Source of the DNA: Ophiostoma sp. CBS 140.51
Lineage: Eukaryota > Ascomycota > Sordariomycetes > Ophiostomatales > Ophiostomataceae
Reading direction: 5' to 3'
Assembly: GCA_029298735.1 (NCBI GenBank)
Contig: JANSLP010000185.1
Coordinates: 1-62,792 of the forward strand
DNA: 62,792 nucleotides
Part shown: positions 33,647-45,700 of the stretch, piece by piece
Layout: every line of letters begins with the position of its first letter
Position numbering within the stretch: the stretch's first letter is position 1
Notes under the pieces: model-generated
Seen by the model: the letters and a program-made list of their open reading frames with translations, nothing else
Database searches by the model: none
Told to the model about the DNA's origin: nothing
Translations under genes and position numbers: made by a program

Positions 33647-35034
33647 TTATTTGTATCTTTTCTTTGTGATTTATCAATGGGGAGACTAGGCAACATGGCG
33701 TTGTATACCACATATTTGAATTTTGGGCCGCATCAGGACATATTAGATTTCTTTTTATCCTCTTTTGTTTATGTTCTTTAATTTCATAAATTCGCATATC
33801 ATTTTCGACATTTTCATTCTACGTTCGTGTTCTTTACATTTTACGTGTTTTATTTGACCAGATTTTTAATTTCCATCTTCTTCCTTTTTATATTTTTATC
33901 AATTAAATTGAATTTCAATCTTTTTTTTAAAAAAAAAATATTGAATCGTAATATTGTTTAGATCTTCCTTTGAATAAAAAGAGACACACGTAAGTAATAA
34001 ATATCCATCAGTATACACTGTTTCTCTCCCAAAAACAATGATGGTTTATTTAGACTTGCCTGGAGAGATGATTTTGAAGAAATTTGGAAGGTTATCGTCA
34101 ACACACTGTCCTGACGCCTTATGTCAGTCCCTCCAAGCAATACAGCTGGACAAGTCTTACAACCGCCACAAAGCTTGATAGTGTAATAAATTGCAGCTAA
34201 GCACTCTACGCCCCTCTTGGCTTATCGATCTGCTTGACGACATCATTCGTTCTTGCAGCGATCCTGGCCTGTTTATGTTGGACCCTCGAGGGGTGTGGCC
34301 CTTGTTTGCGACACCATACGTTTGAAGTCGACTTGCGTATCGTGGGCAGCGGCTGCCGTAAAAATGCCTCTCGTATTATTGGCCCTACTGTGAGACAGTG
34401 CATTCCCAATCGCTCCTTCAACACTGCCAAGTCGGATACCGGCGGCAGGCTGCTCCTTTCTGCTCCTTTGAAAGGTGATGGACAGTTGATGGGTAAGGCA
34501 TTTTAAGGGTCAGGATTTCTACGATGAGCACGGAGAGGCGTGCATCCCGACTTGGCTCTTTTAGGTTGTTCCTCTTGTTGAGCCTGTCAATTTGAAGGCA
34601 TCTTTTTACGAAATAATTGTTCTCTATGCCAATACAGGTCCACTAAAGTTTTACATCTCATTATTTTATCAACTCCGTCAACAGATTGTAAGAGATAAGA
34701 AAGTGTATATATAGAGATAAATGATAAAATATATGGAAATCTGTGTTTAAAAGACAATTGCGTGGCTTGGTTGGTGTAGTAAAAGGACAATGGAAGAGAA
34801 AGAATATCCAATAAAAGTTCCTCATCGTTTAAAAAGAAATAAGAGATAAAAGAGATAAAAAGTGGTCAAGGGATAAGACTGTGTGAGAAGACGGGGCAAA
34901 ACGAGGCCACATTTTGCAAGATGGCCATTCGAGCTGCCCGGCGAAGGTCGGGGAGGGTTGGGTTGGTAATGTTGTTTTTGTTTTGCTGTATTTTGTACCC
35001 TTCCCTTTTTTTTTATTGGTTTGTCTTTCCTTCT
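33647..35034. other. Convergent 3' spacer, AT-rich
   Basis: Between the convergent MFS and noxA genes. 33,780-33,960 is strongly AT-rich with T and A homopolymer runs. Short frames near 34200-34500 have no recognisable features. Confidence 0.5.
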
Positions 35035-36949
35035 CTAGAAATGTTCCTTCCAGAAGCGGAAGTTGACTTCCCGGACAGACGCTGATGTTGTCGCCTTCTT
35101 GATGTCGCGAGCTGGGAAACGTTAGTAAGATGATCTAGGATATAGTTTAGAAAGGAGGGGATGGGAAAATACACACCTGCTTGAGACGGACCGCAGAAGT
35201 ACACACCGACGGTGGTCTTCATGCTGCCCTCCAGGCCGTTCAGGTACGTCCGGTCCAGAATACCATCACGCATCGTGCAGAACAGCTTGTAGAAGTTGGG
35301 ACGGCCGAAGTTGGTGCGCGACTTCAGCTCCGTCAGCGGGTCGTAGTCGGCGCCGACCGAGTTGAGCACGATGTTCTGTGTCGTGTCCATGTCGAGCTTC
35401 TGGGTCAGGTATGTGTGGATCTTGAGGAACTCAATGCCGTTGCTGCCGGGAATGCGAGCTGCATCAGTCGACTGCTGCTCGAGCGACGAAAGCAGGGTCT
35501 GGAACCACTCGAAGGAGGTGGTGTCCTTGCACACCCAGATGAACTCGACACGGCGAAGACGGGTCGGCGGATTCGGGCCATTCCGCAGATGCCAGATGTT
35601 CTTGAGAATGGCGGCCCAGGGGGTGACACCAATACCCGTACCGATCAGGACAGCAATTTCGTTGTCGAACACATCCTCAGCGGGAGCACCGTAGGGACCG
35701 TCAATACGCAGAGCCGGCATCTGCTGGCCGTTCTGGAGAGCGACCTCGTACATGCCGAGAGGGTCGACACCTTCGTACAGCTTGGCCTGAGCGGAACCGG
35801 CACCAACAGCATCACCCAGAGCGCGGGTGAAGTCACCAACCTGGCGAACGTGGACAGAGACGTAGGGGTCGTACGGGCAAGAAGTGATCGTAAAAGGGTG
35901 CCACTGGTACTTGGAGATGGAAGGCACCTGCAGGAACAGCCACTGACCGGCCTTGTAGCGGAACGACGGCTTGGAGAACTGAATTTCCACGGCATCTACA
36001 ACGTGTTAGCAGTTATACCACAAACCACAGTTGCTGTCAAATTCGTTACTTACCATAGGGATGGCGGACGACACGAGTAATGCGAGTCTCACGGCGGGCG
36101 CGGACCTCACGGTAGAGACGCTCGATCAGGTAAAGGCCACCAGTAAACAGCTCCCAGCGCCAGCCTTCGTAACCAATGCAATGGTCCCAGAAGTTGGCAC
36201 CGGCGAATGGAGAGAAGGCGTTCGGAGTGTCGCGCACGAAGCAGCCCACGGTGTGGGTGTAGAGGCCCAGCATGAAAGGTATGAACAGGTGGTGGGTGTA
36301 CCAGAAGGTCTCGAACGACTGTTGCCGAATACGGTGGTGGGCGGTGGTGTACATCAGGAGCATGCAGAAGAGCATGACGTGACCAGTGATTCCACCGGGC
36401 TCAGTGTAGTGGATCTCGAGGGCGCTGACAGGACGAATCTGCGTCAGCTCGACGTTGAAGAAGCTACAATTGTTAGAATGCATTCTCTGATTAGCTTGAT
36501 TTCGGCTTGTATATCTTACTTGACGTAATGGCCCGCCGTGTGCACGGTAGCAAAGAAAAGCAACGAGTAGGCGAGCTGGCGATGGAACCACAGGTTCTCG
36601 TCAAGAGGAAGGAACCGAAGCTTTGGGCGAACAATACGGACGAGCGTCCGGCAAACCGGTAGGAGAATAAGCATGCCATCGAAACTCAAGACGAGACCAG
36701 CACCACGGGAAATCCAGACGGAGAACTTGAGCGTGTTAAGACCAGCTAGTCGAGGGTCGCTCGCCTGCTTGTACCTGCGGTACTATTAGTACGATTTGTC
36801 TGGGATAGAAGCAGTTGTCGTCATCCATTAATTGTGCTTGATACGTACCAACCGAAAGCAAACAAGCCCCAGTGAACACCCCAAAACAAAACATGGAAGA
36901 AGAGTTTCTGTGCAGTAAACTGCTTCTTGATCAACTGTCCCGCACTCAT
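35035..36949 (-). CDS. noxA: NADPH oxidase catalytic subunit, NoxA/Nox1 type
   Basis: Five exons, 36949-36849, 36774-36520, 36463-36054, 35995-35177 and 35111-35035, with introns of 74, 56, 58 and 65 nt, give 553 residues, the usual NoxA length. The enzyme passes electrons from NADPH via FAD and two hemes to oxygen, making superoxide across the membrane; in filamentous fungi NoxA with NoxR and Rac governs fruiting-body formation, hyphal fusion or infection structures. Visible features: N-terminal helix LFFHVLFWGVHWGLFAFGWY; heme-binding His pairs in HRQLAYSLLFFATVH and in THHLF with THTVG; FAD motif HPFTITS at about 287-293; NADPH motif GTGIGVTPWAAIL at about 374-386; C-terminal FRFWKEHF typical of the family. 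It lacks the N-terminal extension of NoxB and the EF-hands of NoxC. Its promoter lies in the 5.8-kb spacer shared with myosin I. Confidence 0.96.
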
Positions 36950-39274
36950 GATGGCGGTTGTCGAGGATGAGCCGGCTCGAGAGCGGCTCTGTGCGAGATA
37001 TGCGGAAATAAAGAGCGTGTATTAGGGTGTGACGACCTGCGTCAGTATCGACGAGAGTCGAGTTCGGGGGATCAGGTCGTTGATGTCGATATCAGTTGTC
37101 GTCGTAGTCGTCGAGAAGTCTCGTATCCTATTCGTAACCGGCTCGATATGAAATGATTCGAAAGATGTCGAGGCGTCCGACTCAATACTCAATAACCAGG
37201 AGCGATGAACCCAAAATAGCAGTACAAAATACAGTAAAAGAAACGAAGGTGAAAGAATGTTCTGAGCCAGCAGGTTGAAAAAGAAAAGAAAGAAAGGAAG
37301 TGAAGGAAAATAAAAAGGAACAGAAAGGAAGAAATGGCTCGCAAATGTGACGACGGCAAATCTTCTACCAGGCCGAGTGAGGAAGAGGAAAAGAAAGAAA
37401 AGCAGATCGAAGATGTGCGGCGACGGTGGGCAACCAGTTAGTCATAAAGGGACGAGGCCTGCTGCTGAGGATCGGAAGAGGAGCGAGAGAGAGGCAAGAG
37501 AAAGAGAGGAGACGGAGCAAGGAAAGGAGAGTTCGATTCCCCAAACGGGTGTGGAGACGAGGGTGAACAAATAAGGGGGGCAGGGGTGGACAGGGAAGTG
37601 TCGACAAAAGAGAACGACAACCGAAAGGATAGTAGAGAAAATCGAGAAAAATAGAGAAAGAAAGCGACGCTGAAGCCTTTTCTCGTCTTTGGGTCTGGTG
37701 CAACTCTCCGTGTTGCTCGTCCGTCCCTGGGCCCACACCTGGCAAAAAAGGGGAAATGCGAAAGGGGGATGGGATTTTGAAAGGTCGTGGTACGATGCTA
37801 TGCGGAAAACACCAGACTGCGACAGAATTCGAGGGAGGGTGTGCGAGGCCGACAGCACAGCAGGCAGAAAGTCGACCAGTCGCGGGCAGACAGCAAAAAA
37901 GAAGCAGACTAGAGGCTGATGCTTGTTCGGATGTCAGGTGTCTTGAAACTCTTTAGCTGTTTCTGGCAATGCTTCTTAGGACCTTGTATTGTGGACCGGA
38001 CGAGGGTGGGCCAACGAGCACGCACAACAATGCCAGCACGGAGAGGCTGTCGACTGATGCCGGCGAGATAAGAGAGATAGAAGAGATCAGGGGCGTGTGT
38101 AGTAGAGATTGGGGGTGTATTCCGTGGAGTTCTTGAAAGGTTCAGATCGCAGCTTGCAGGAGTTGCGAACTGCTGTAGCTGGCAGCAATTATTGACGGTG
38201 AGATCGAAGCGCTGTAGACGGAGTACAACAGCGTTCTTGAGATGGGATGTGTCGTCGAAAGACTGGCAGCACCCCTTGGTCCAAAGTGTGGGTGAAAAGG
38301 TAGATCAGACGTGCGAGGCCGTTTCGCAGTCGAATGGGGCCTGTGTCAGGTTGTGGCCTTGGCAGATGGATAGTTCTGGGCAGAGAGGGCACTGCAAAGA
38401 AAAGAGATCAAAGAAGAGAGACAACAAGGCCCGAAAGAGAGAAACGGCAGGGCTTTGCGACGAAGAGAACTGAGGGAGGGCTCGAGTTGAGACGATCAGT
38501 GTCAGAGACGCTTTGACGAGGGGCGGCTTGGACGCTGTGAAGAGTGGACTTTGGTGGTGTTTCGTCTTGGACAGGGGGAGGGTGGAGTGCGAGTGGGCGC
38601 GGATGTTGTTGTCAATTAGGACGTTGCTAAAGTCTATGGAAAAGTATGAAAAGGGGAAGAAAACGAGGTCAAAAGAAGCACCACGACGAATATCAACACA
38701 ATCTAGAATTGGAGGCGCAAAAACAGAAAGAGGGAAAGATTCAAAAGGAAAGAGAGATAGGCAACTCATGATAATATGGGAAGGAGCATTGGGCGACACA
38801 GAGCTCACGAAGGCACGATGGAGGTTGTTTTGCGACGGCACTAGCGGATTCTCACAGCGGGGTGGCCCGCTAAGAATAGACAGGACTGAAGAGAATGGTG
38901 GGTGCTCATTGGCTGCATGGGCATTGTGACGAGACAAAGCCAAGACAAACAGGGTGGGACCACATTCTCGGGCGCTTAAACACTGTGGGCGGGACGACAG
39001 GCGGTCGCTGTTGGTGGAGGTCGATGGGGGCCAGGAACAAGAGCGGTACTTCAATAACTGTGAAGAATTTGTAGACCTCAAAGTACCTATCTCATGTTAG
39101 TAATTGCGCTAACCCTAATCAGGACAAAATCGAGACTGGAAGCTTTCCCCCTCTGTCAACGAACAACCGTGCTTGACGCTAGACTGCTGATGGCCGTTGA
39201 AAATAGTGAGCTCTGGCCGTAGCTTTTCTTCACCTCGCACGTTTTGACAGAAGACATGTGGTATGTTGACGGCT

Positions 39275-39292
39275 ATGCCATCCAATGCCATT
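39275..39292. repeat. Paired ATGCCAT words
   Basis: ATGCCATCC followed directly by AATGCCATT. The same word recurs as a small array about 1 kb to the right. Confidence 0.5.
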
Positions 39293-40331
39293 ACGCAACT
39301 CGAGCACACTTCCGTGTATCTGTCTCCTTTCGTCTGGAATCATGGAGTCGCTTTCACTTTTTGATATCCCGTCAACGGCAAACGAGACCGAAGAAAGAGA
39401 TGAGAGGGCAGTAGGGGAAACATTTGGCGTCCAAGCAACTGCTATTCCTTTTCGATCCTTTCATACTGATGAAGGGGGGTAAGATGGCAAACCTCCTTGC
39501 GCTCGGCTCGGCGTGGCACCACATGCAGTACGATATCGTCTTTCTATCATTCGAGGTGTGTGTTTAGAGATCGCCCCGTGAGCTCGGCGTGGACCAAGGT
39601 AGGAACCCTTCGAGGTGCTTAAAACAGGAGAACACAAACCTAAATTTTGCGTGTCTTTTAGATACAACAATAACTCGTATTGCGGCGTGCTTCAACTGAG
39701 TATTGTTAGCATCAATCTCTGCTCCCTCCTTTGCACTTGGCAGCCGGTGCCTCTTTTTCTTTTGATGGGAGTGGGCCTGGGGCCCAGGGAAAGGTCTCGC
39801 CTCCAGTCTTGGCTCGCCTTGGCACAAGAAAGCTTACTCTTTCTAAATCCTTTATTTTTATGTTATTTGTTCCTGCCGTCTGACGGGGCTCTATGTCGAG
39901 CTTTTCGTGTGCTATGTTGCGGGACAAGGGCTGTCACGATCGTGTTATGGTGTTGAGATATGCAAGATTGGAGACATCATCGGAACTCTCTGCCGGATGA
40001 CAACCTTCTTCCTGCGGACCAACATCGTGGGAATCACCTTGTTTAGTCGTCAATATGGTGCAACCGAGCCACGATGACGATGGGAATTGTGACAGACCAG
40101 AAACACACGGTGAGGGAGGATGCGCAAAGTGCGGATGGTAGAGATGCTTTTCAGACAATTCGGACATTTCAGACATTGGGAAAGTGTCAAAGAAAGTGGG
40201 GAAACAAAATCAAGGAAGGGACGACGACGACGACAGCGAAAGCGACAAGATGGCAGAATGCAACATGGAAAAGGGGCAACGCCACAGGCCCTTCATCGAC
40301 AAGTTCCAAAACCAGATTGTCAGAAAGGGCA

Positions 40332-40504
40332 AAATGCCATCCAAATGCCATCCAAATGCCATCTCTGACGCCTCCCGGGCCTTCTTTGGCAACACTGGCG
40401 AGGCGAGAGTGTGGCAGTCTGTCCCAGAGTGTTCCATGTGCCCCATGCATTTCTGAACAGGAAAGTGTCAAAATGCCATCCCTGTGTTCCAGAATGCCAT
40501 CTCG
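40332..40504. repeat. ATGCCATC word array
   Basis: Three tandem 11-bp units AAATGCCATC(C/T) at 40332-40364, then further copies at 40471-40481 and around 40493-40503. Five copies of the core in about 170 bp, all in the same orientation, inside the noxA/myosin I spacer. It is either a minisatellite fragment or clustered binding sites; sequence alone does not decide. Confidence 0.6.
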
Positions 40505-41503
40505 GAGACGGGAGACGGACGCGGTGTCGCAACAGGTGAGTACCAAGCGGCAGAAAGAGGAAGGAGAGCGCCGTCCAAGGGTGTATGGCTCCGTATGATG
40601 TGTATTTCTCCACTTTGATCAGCGTCTTAACAGGAGGGGGCATTGGCTTGCAAGTGCGGCTCGTGTGAAACATGCTAACATTGAACGAATACGGAGGACA
40701 CAGACGCAAGAAAAACAAAAGAAGAGAAAAATAGAAACTGCAAGCCAATGAAAAGGATTGCTGACAGCCAAAGCACTTCAATGGCGCTCTGAGGCCTCAG
40801 AGCCGACGACACGACCCACAGGCTCAACGGAAGCTCGACCATCCTGCATGATCAACACTCAACAGCCGCCAGAGGTTGTCACAGCCTGTCCCAGGGTAGG
40901 AATGCCCGAGGAGATAACAGGTGTTTTTGCGGAGTCTTTTTTTTGCTTCTTTGTGTCGTTTATTATAGCATTCGACGTCTTTTCCAGCGGAATAACACCT
41001 CTCTTCAACGTTGTAGTTGTAGTTTTATGTTGCAGTGTTTCAACAACTCAGCGTCTTTCCGGTGCCCGAGCAAACATGATAACCATTTGCTGACCTCTAC
41101 TCCGTACTGTCCTAGTATATCTGTGAATTCTGTTCCTGCATCTCGAGCTTCCGCAGCGGGGATCCCTTCTACTTTAGGAAAGACATAGCAAGACGCGAGA
41201 CAACGAGACACAGCTCAACAGATTCGACACAGTTTCGAGCCTCGGATCGCATTGTCTCTGTCTGAGATGCGAAATCACGACTTTCCTATCTGCCGCTCAC
41301 CTATGAGACGGATCGGAATCTCTGGAAACCGGAGTATTTGGAGACATTGGCGATACTGCATCTGTTTGTGTCCGGTTTCTGTGTTTTGAGCTTTTTCTGT
41401 CGTCCCGAATGTCCGCCGGAGACGACCGTCATCTTCAACACGAGCTGGGATGAGTAACCGACAAATGTTGACAGGCCGCCCGGATCCTTTCGGAGTTCTT
41501 TTT

Positions 41504-41545
41504 CTTAGATAGGCATGAAATAACCTTATCTAAGATAGAATGATA
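41504..41545. promoter_or_regulatory. GATA-site cluster within an inverted repeat
   Basis: CTTAGATA (41504-41511) and TATCTAAG (41527-41534) are perfect inverted copies. The 42 bases contain four GATA cores: 41508, 41527 (reverse), 41534 and 41542. Fungal GATA factors (AreA/NIT2, white-collar, siderophore regulators) bind such sites, often in pairs. It lies 1.2 kb upstream of myosin I and 4.6 kb upstream of noxA. Function is inferred. Confidence 0.4.
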
Positions 41546-42776
41546 AATTTTTCTTTTAAATAGCCGCCATGCCCACTGCATTTCTAAAGAGTGTTAATAC
41601 ACCTGCAGTTCAAGTACAAGGCCGTTTGGGTGCCTAGATAAGAGAAACTCCCGATTCCTCACCACAGTTGACTGCGCCCGGCTCGGCGTCGAAATTTGGC
41701 AAGCTTGGTGCCGGTATTCTTGGAAGATCTCGGCGGTCAGCTTCGCATTTGCTCGGCGTGCCGCTTGGTCTTGACCGTATGCTGGAGTGCAGGATAGTGT
41801 CATCGTGCAGGCGGCGCAAAAAGCAGCGCAAAGACAAAGACTGGCGAAAAGTGAGAGTTGGCGGCAAAGAGGCAGCCCCTGATGTCACCGATAGTCTATT
41901 TATGCGAGGTACTTCAGACTGGTCAGATTTACCACAGATAATGGTGCAATGACAGGTACCTCGACTGAGACCCCTAAAAAAAGCAAGAAAATGTGGCCCT
42001 TCCCGCTGGTCTTGCCGCTAGAAGGTGGCTGGATTGCGTGGCGCCCCCCTTTTTTTCCGAGCCTGTTTCGCCCCAAATGGCCTGGCAGATCCCTTCGGTG
42101 CCCTGTAGTTAGTGCTGTGGAAGGCGAGAACACAGGCAATTTTTGCGTGGCTGTGCATCCCGCACCTGCCGTCGCCCACTGAAAAGCACCCCCAAAAAAA
42201 AACACCGGGGTTGGTCCTGCCCGAAGCTTCCATAATCGGCCGTCAGTTGGGTAGAGTTGGCACCATCCAGTCGCAGTTGCCTCTTTTGTGTGCGCGTATT
42301 CGTCAGAGCGCATTGTGGTCCAGGAACGACCTAGCGAACACTGTGTGCAAGGCAGCCGGAATAACCCTCCTTCCTCTCAAACCCCGTTTCGTCACCAATT
42401 CTACACGTCAACCTCGATAAACGTCGACAACTTTATTGAGCGACGTTTCTACACACTACACACTCTGCGACTTCTCACGAACATCGACACCGACGACAGA
42501 CTGCTCGCATTGACGACAATCGGGCGTGCTCTTTCGATTGTGCTCGTTTCTCGACTCCCCTTCCCTACCCCCCTCTCTCATCTAAACCCCGCCGTCGCCT
42601 AACGCTCTGACGATCATCCCGAGAGCTACCCTCCTCCTCGCACTCCCTGCTCCTCTCTTCAGACTCTGGTTGACTGCGAATCGGCTCCTAGACAGCGTGC
42701 CACCTGTTTCCCTTGTCTCTTTTTCCTTTGACTCCTTTCCCTTGCTGCACCGCATCCGGCGCAATCCACACCCAAG

Positions 42777-45700
42777 ATGGTAGGTCCCCAGTCCCTCCGC
42801 GACCGACTTGCGGACTTGGTCCATCTTTCAGGAAGCCGCGTGCCCATCTCCATAGCTATTTTCTAACCCCCACCTCCGCAGGGCATAACACGACGGCCGA
42901 ATAAACAGGACAAGCCCGACCGGGCCGGAGGCGGTGGCCGCAGCGGCGGCGCGGCGCGACCGAAGAAGGCGACGTTTGAGACGACAAAAAAGAAGGAGAT
43001 TGGTGTGTCGGACCTGACCCTGCTGAGCAAGGTGTCCAACGAGGCCATCAATGAGAACTTGAAGAAGCGCTTCGAGGGCGCTGAGATCTACACATACATT
43101 GGCCATGTGCTGGTTTCCGTCAACCCGTTCCGCGATCTCGGCATCTACACTGATGAAGTGCTCGACAGCTACCGGGGGAAGAACCGTCTCGAGATGCCGC
43201 CGCACGTCTTTGCCATTGCCGAGTCCGCCTACTACAACATGAAGGCGTACAAGGACAACCAGTGTGTGATCATTTCGGGTGAGTCCGGTGCCGGCAAGAC
43301 TGAGGCCGCCAAGCGCATCATGCAGTATATTGCCAACGTCTCCGGCGGCACAGGCACCGATATCCAGCAGATCAAGGACATGGTGCTCGCCACGAACCCG
43401 CTGCTGGAATCGTTCGGTAACGCCAAGACGCTGCGCAACAACAACTCCTCGCGCTTCGGCAAGTACCTGCAGATCCACTTCAACGACGCCGGCGAGCCTG
43501 TTGGTGCCGACATCACCAATTACCTCCTCGAGAAGACCCGTGTCACGGGCCAGATCACCAACGAGCGCAACTTCCACATCTTTTACCAGTTCACCAAGGG
43601 CGCCTCCGACGCCTACCGCCAGAACTTTGGCGTCCAGACCCCCGACACCTACATCTACACCAGCCGCTCCAAGTGCTTCAACGTGGACGGTATCGACGAC
43701 CTGGCCGAGTTCCGCGACACGTTGAACGCCATGAAGATTATAGGTCTGAGCCAGGCCGAGCAGGACAGCATCTTCCGCATGCTTGCAGCTGTGCTGTGGA
43801 CCGGTAACTTGGTTTTCCACGAGGACGACCAGGGCTACGCGGCTGTTTCTGACCAATCCGTCGTCGACTTTTTGGCATACCTGCTCGAGGTCGAGCCCAA
43901 GAAGCTTGTTTCGGCCATTACTATCCGTATTCTGACGCCTCGCAGCGGTGAGGTCATTGAGTCGCCCGCCAACGTCGCACAGGCCATTGCCACGCGCGAC
44001 GCCCTTGCCAAGGCCATCTACAGCAACCTGTTCGACTGGATCGTCGAGCGCATCAACCAGTCGCTCAAGGCGCGCCAAGCCACCAGCAACTCCATTGGTA
44101 TCTTGGATATCTACGGCTTTGAGATCTTTGAGAAGAACAGCTTCGAGCAGCTGTGCATCAACTACGTTAACGAGAAGCTACAGCAGATTTTCATCCAGCT
44201 GACGCTCAAGACGGAGCAGGAGGAGTACGCCCGCGAGAAGATCCAGTGGACGCCTATCAAGTACTTTGACAACAAGGTCGTGTGCGACCTCATCGAGCAG
44301 GTCCGCCCTGTCGGTATCTTCTCGGCCCTCAAGGACGCCACCAAGACTGCCCACGCCGACCCGGCTGCTTGCGACCGCACGTTCATGCAGAGCCTGAGCG
44401 GCATGTCCAACGCCAACCTCACGCCGCGCCAGGGCAACTTTATCATCAAGCACTACGCTGGCGAGGTCGCCTACACTGTCGAGGGTATCACAGACAAGAA
44501 CAAGGACCAGCTGCTCAAGGGCCTGCTGAACCTTTTCCAGGTCAGCCAGAACCAGTTTGTGCACGAGCTCTTCCCCAACCAGGTCGACCAGGACAACCGC
44601 AAGCAACCGCCCACCGCCGGTGATCGTATCCGCTCGTCGGCTAACGCGCTTGTCGAAACTCTGATGCGCTGCCAGCCTTCGTACATCCGTACCATCAAGC
44701 CCAACGAGAACAAGTCGCCCAGCGAGTACAACGTTCCCAACGTGATGCATCAGATCAAGTACCTCGGTCTCCAAGAGAACGTGCGTATTCGTCGTGCCGG
44801 TTTCGCCTACCGCCAGTCCTTTGAGAAGTTTGTCGAGCGCTTCTTCCTGCTGTCCCCGGCCACGTCCTATGCGGGCGAGTACACCTGGACAGGCTCGTAC
44901 GAGGCGGCCACCAAGGAGATTCTTAAGGACACTAGTATCCCACCCGAGGAGTGGCAAATGGGTGTCACCAAGGCCTTTATCAAGTCGCCTGAGACCCTGT
45001 TCGCCCTCGAGCACATGCGCGACCGCTACTGGCACAACATGGCCACGCGTATCCAGCGCATGTGGCGTGCCTACCTGGCCTACCGCGCCGAGTCTGCCAC
45101 GCGCATCCAACGTTTCTGGCGTAAGAAGCGCGTCGGCGCCGAGTACATGGTCCTGCGTGACCAGGGCCAGCGGGTTCTGGGTGGACGCAAGGAGCGCCGT
45201 CGGTACAGTTTGCTCGGCTCGCGTCGCTTCCTCGGCGACTACCTGGGCATCAACGCCACAACGGGTCCTGGAAGTGTGATTCGCAGCGCTACCGGCATCA
45301 GCCCCAACGAGAAAGCCGTGTTTTCGTGCCGTGGTGAAATTCTGGAGGCCAAGTTTGGTCGCTCCAGTAAGCCGAGCCCGCGTACTCTGGTCATCACCAA
45401 CAGCAAATTCTACATCATCTCGCAGGCCCTCATCAACCACCAGCCGCAGATTACGGTCGAGCGTGCCATCCCCTTGGGTGCCATCAAGTTTGTTGGTGCA
45501 TCCACAGCGCGCGATGACTGGTTCTCGCTCAATGTCGGCTCGCCGCAGGAACCCGACCCGCTTCTGAACTGCGTGTTCAAGACGGAGATGTTTGTGCAGA
45601 TGCAGCGCGTCATGCCGGGCGGCTTCAACCTGAAGATTGGCGACTCTATCGAGTACCACAAGAAGCCTGGCAAGCCCCAGTTGGTCAAGGTTCTCAAGGA

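Larger units (their letters stand above)
36950..42776. promoter_or_regulatory. 5.8-kb divergent spacer between noxA and myosin I
   Basis: No gene is supported. From about 37250 to 38900 the plus strand is GA-rich (CT-rich toward noxA), as in a long fungal leader or promoter. ATGCCATC-like words recur between 39270 and 40500, and a GATA cluster lies at 41504-41545; both are listed separately. The last 400 bases (42,400-42,776) are CT-rich and form the myosin leader. Many short frames occur on both strands, all without recognisable domains. Confidence 0.5.

Noticed and set aside
42828..44078. 416-residue minus-strand ORF opposite myosin I
   Set aside because: Antisense shadow of a GC-rich, codon-biased exon; Val/Leu/Gly-rich translation with no domain.
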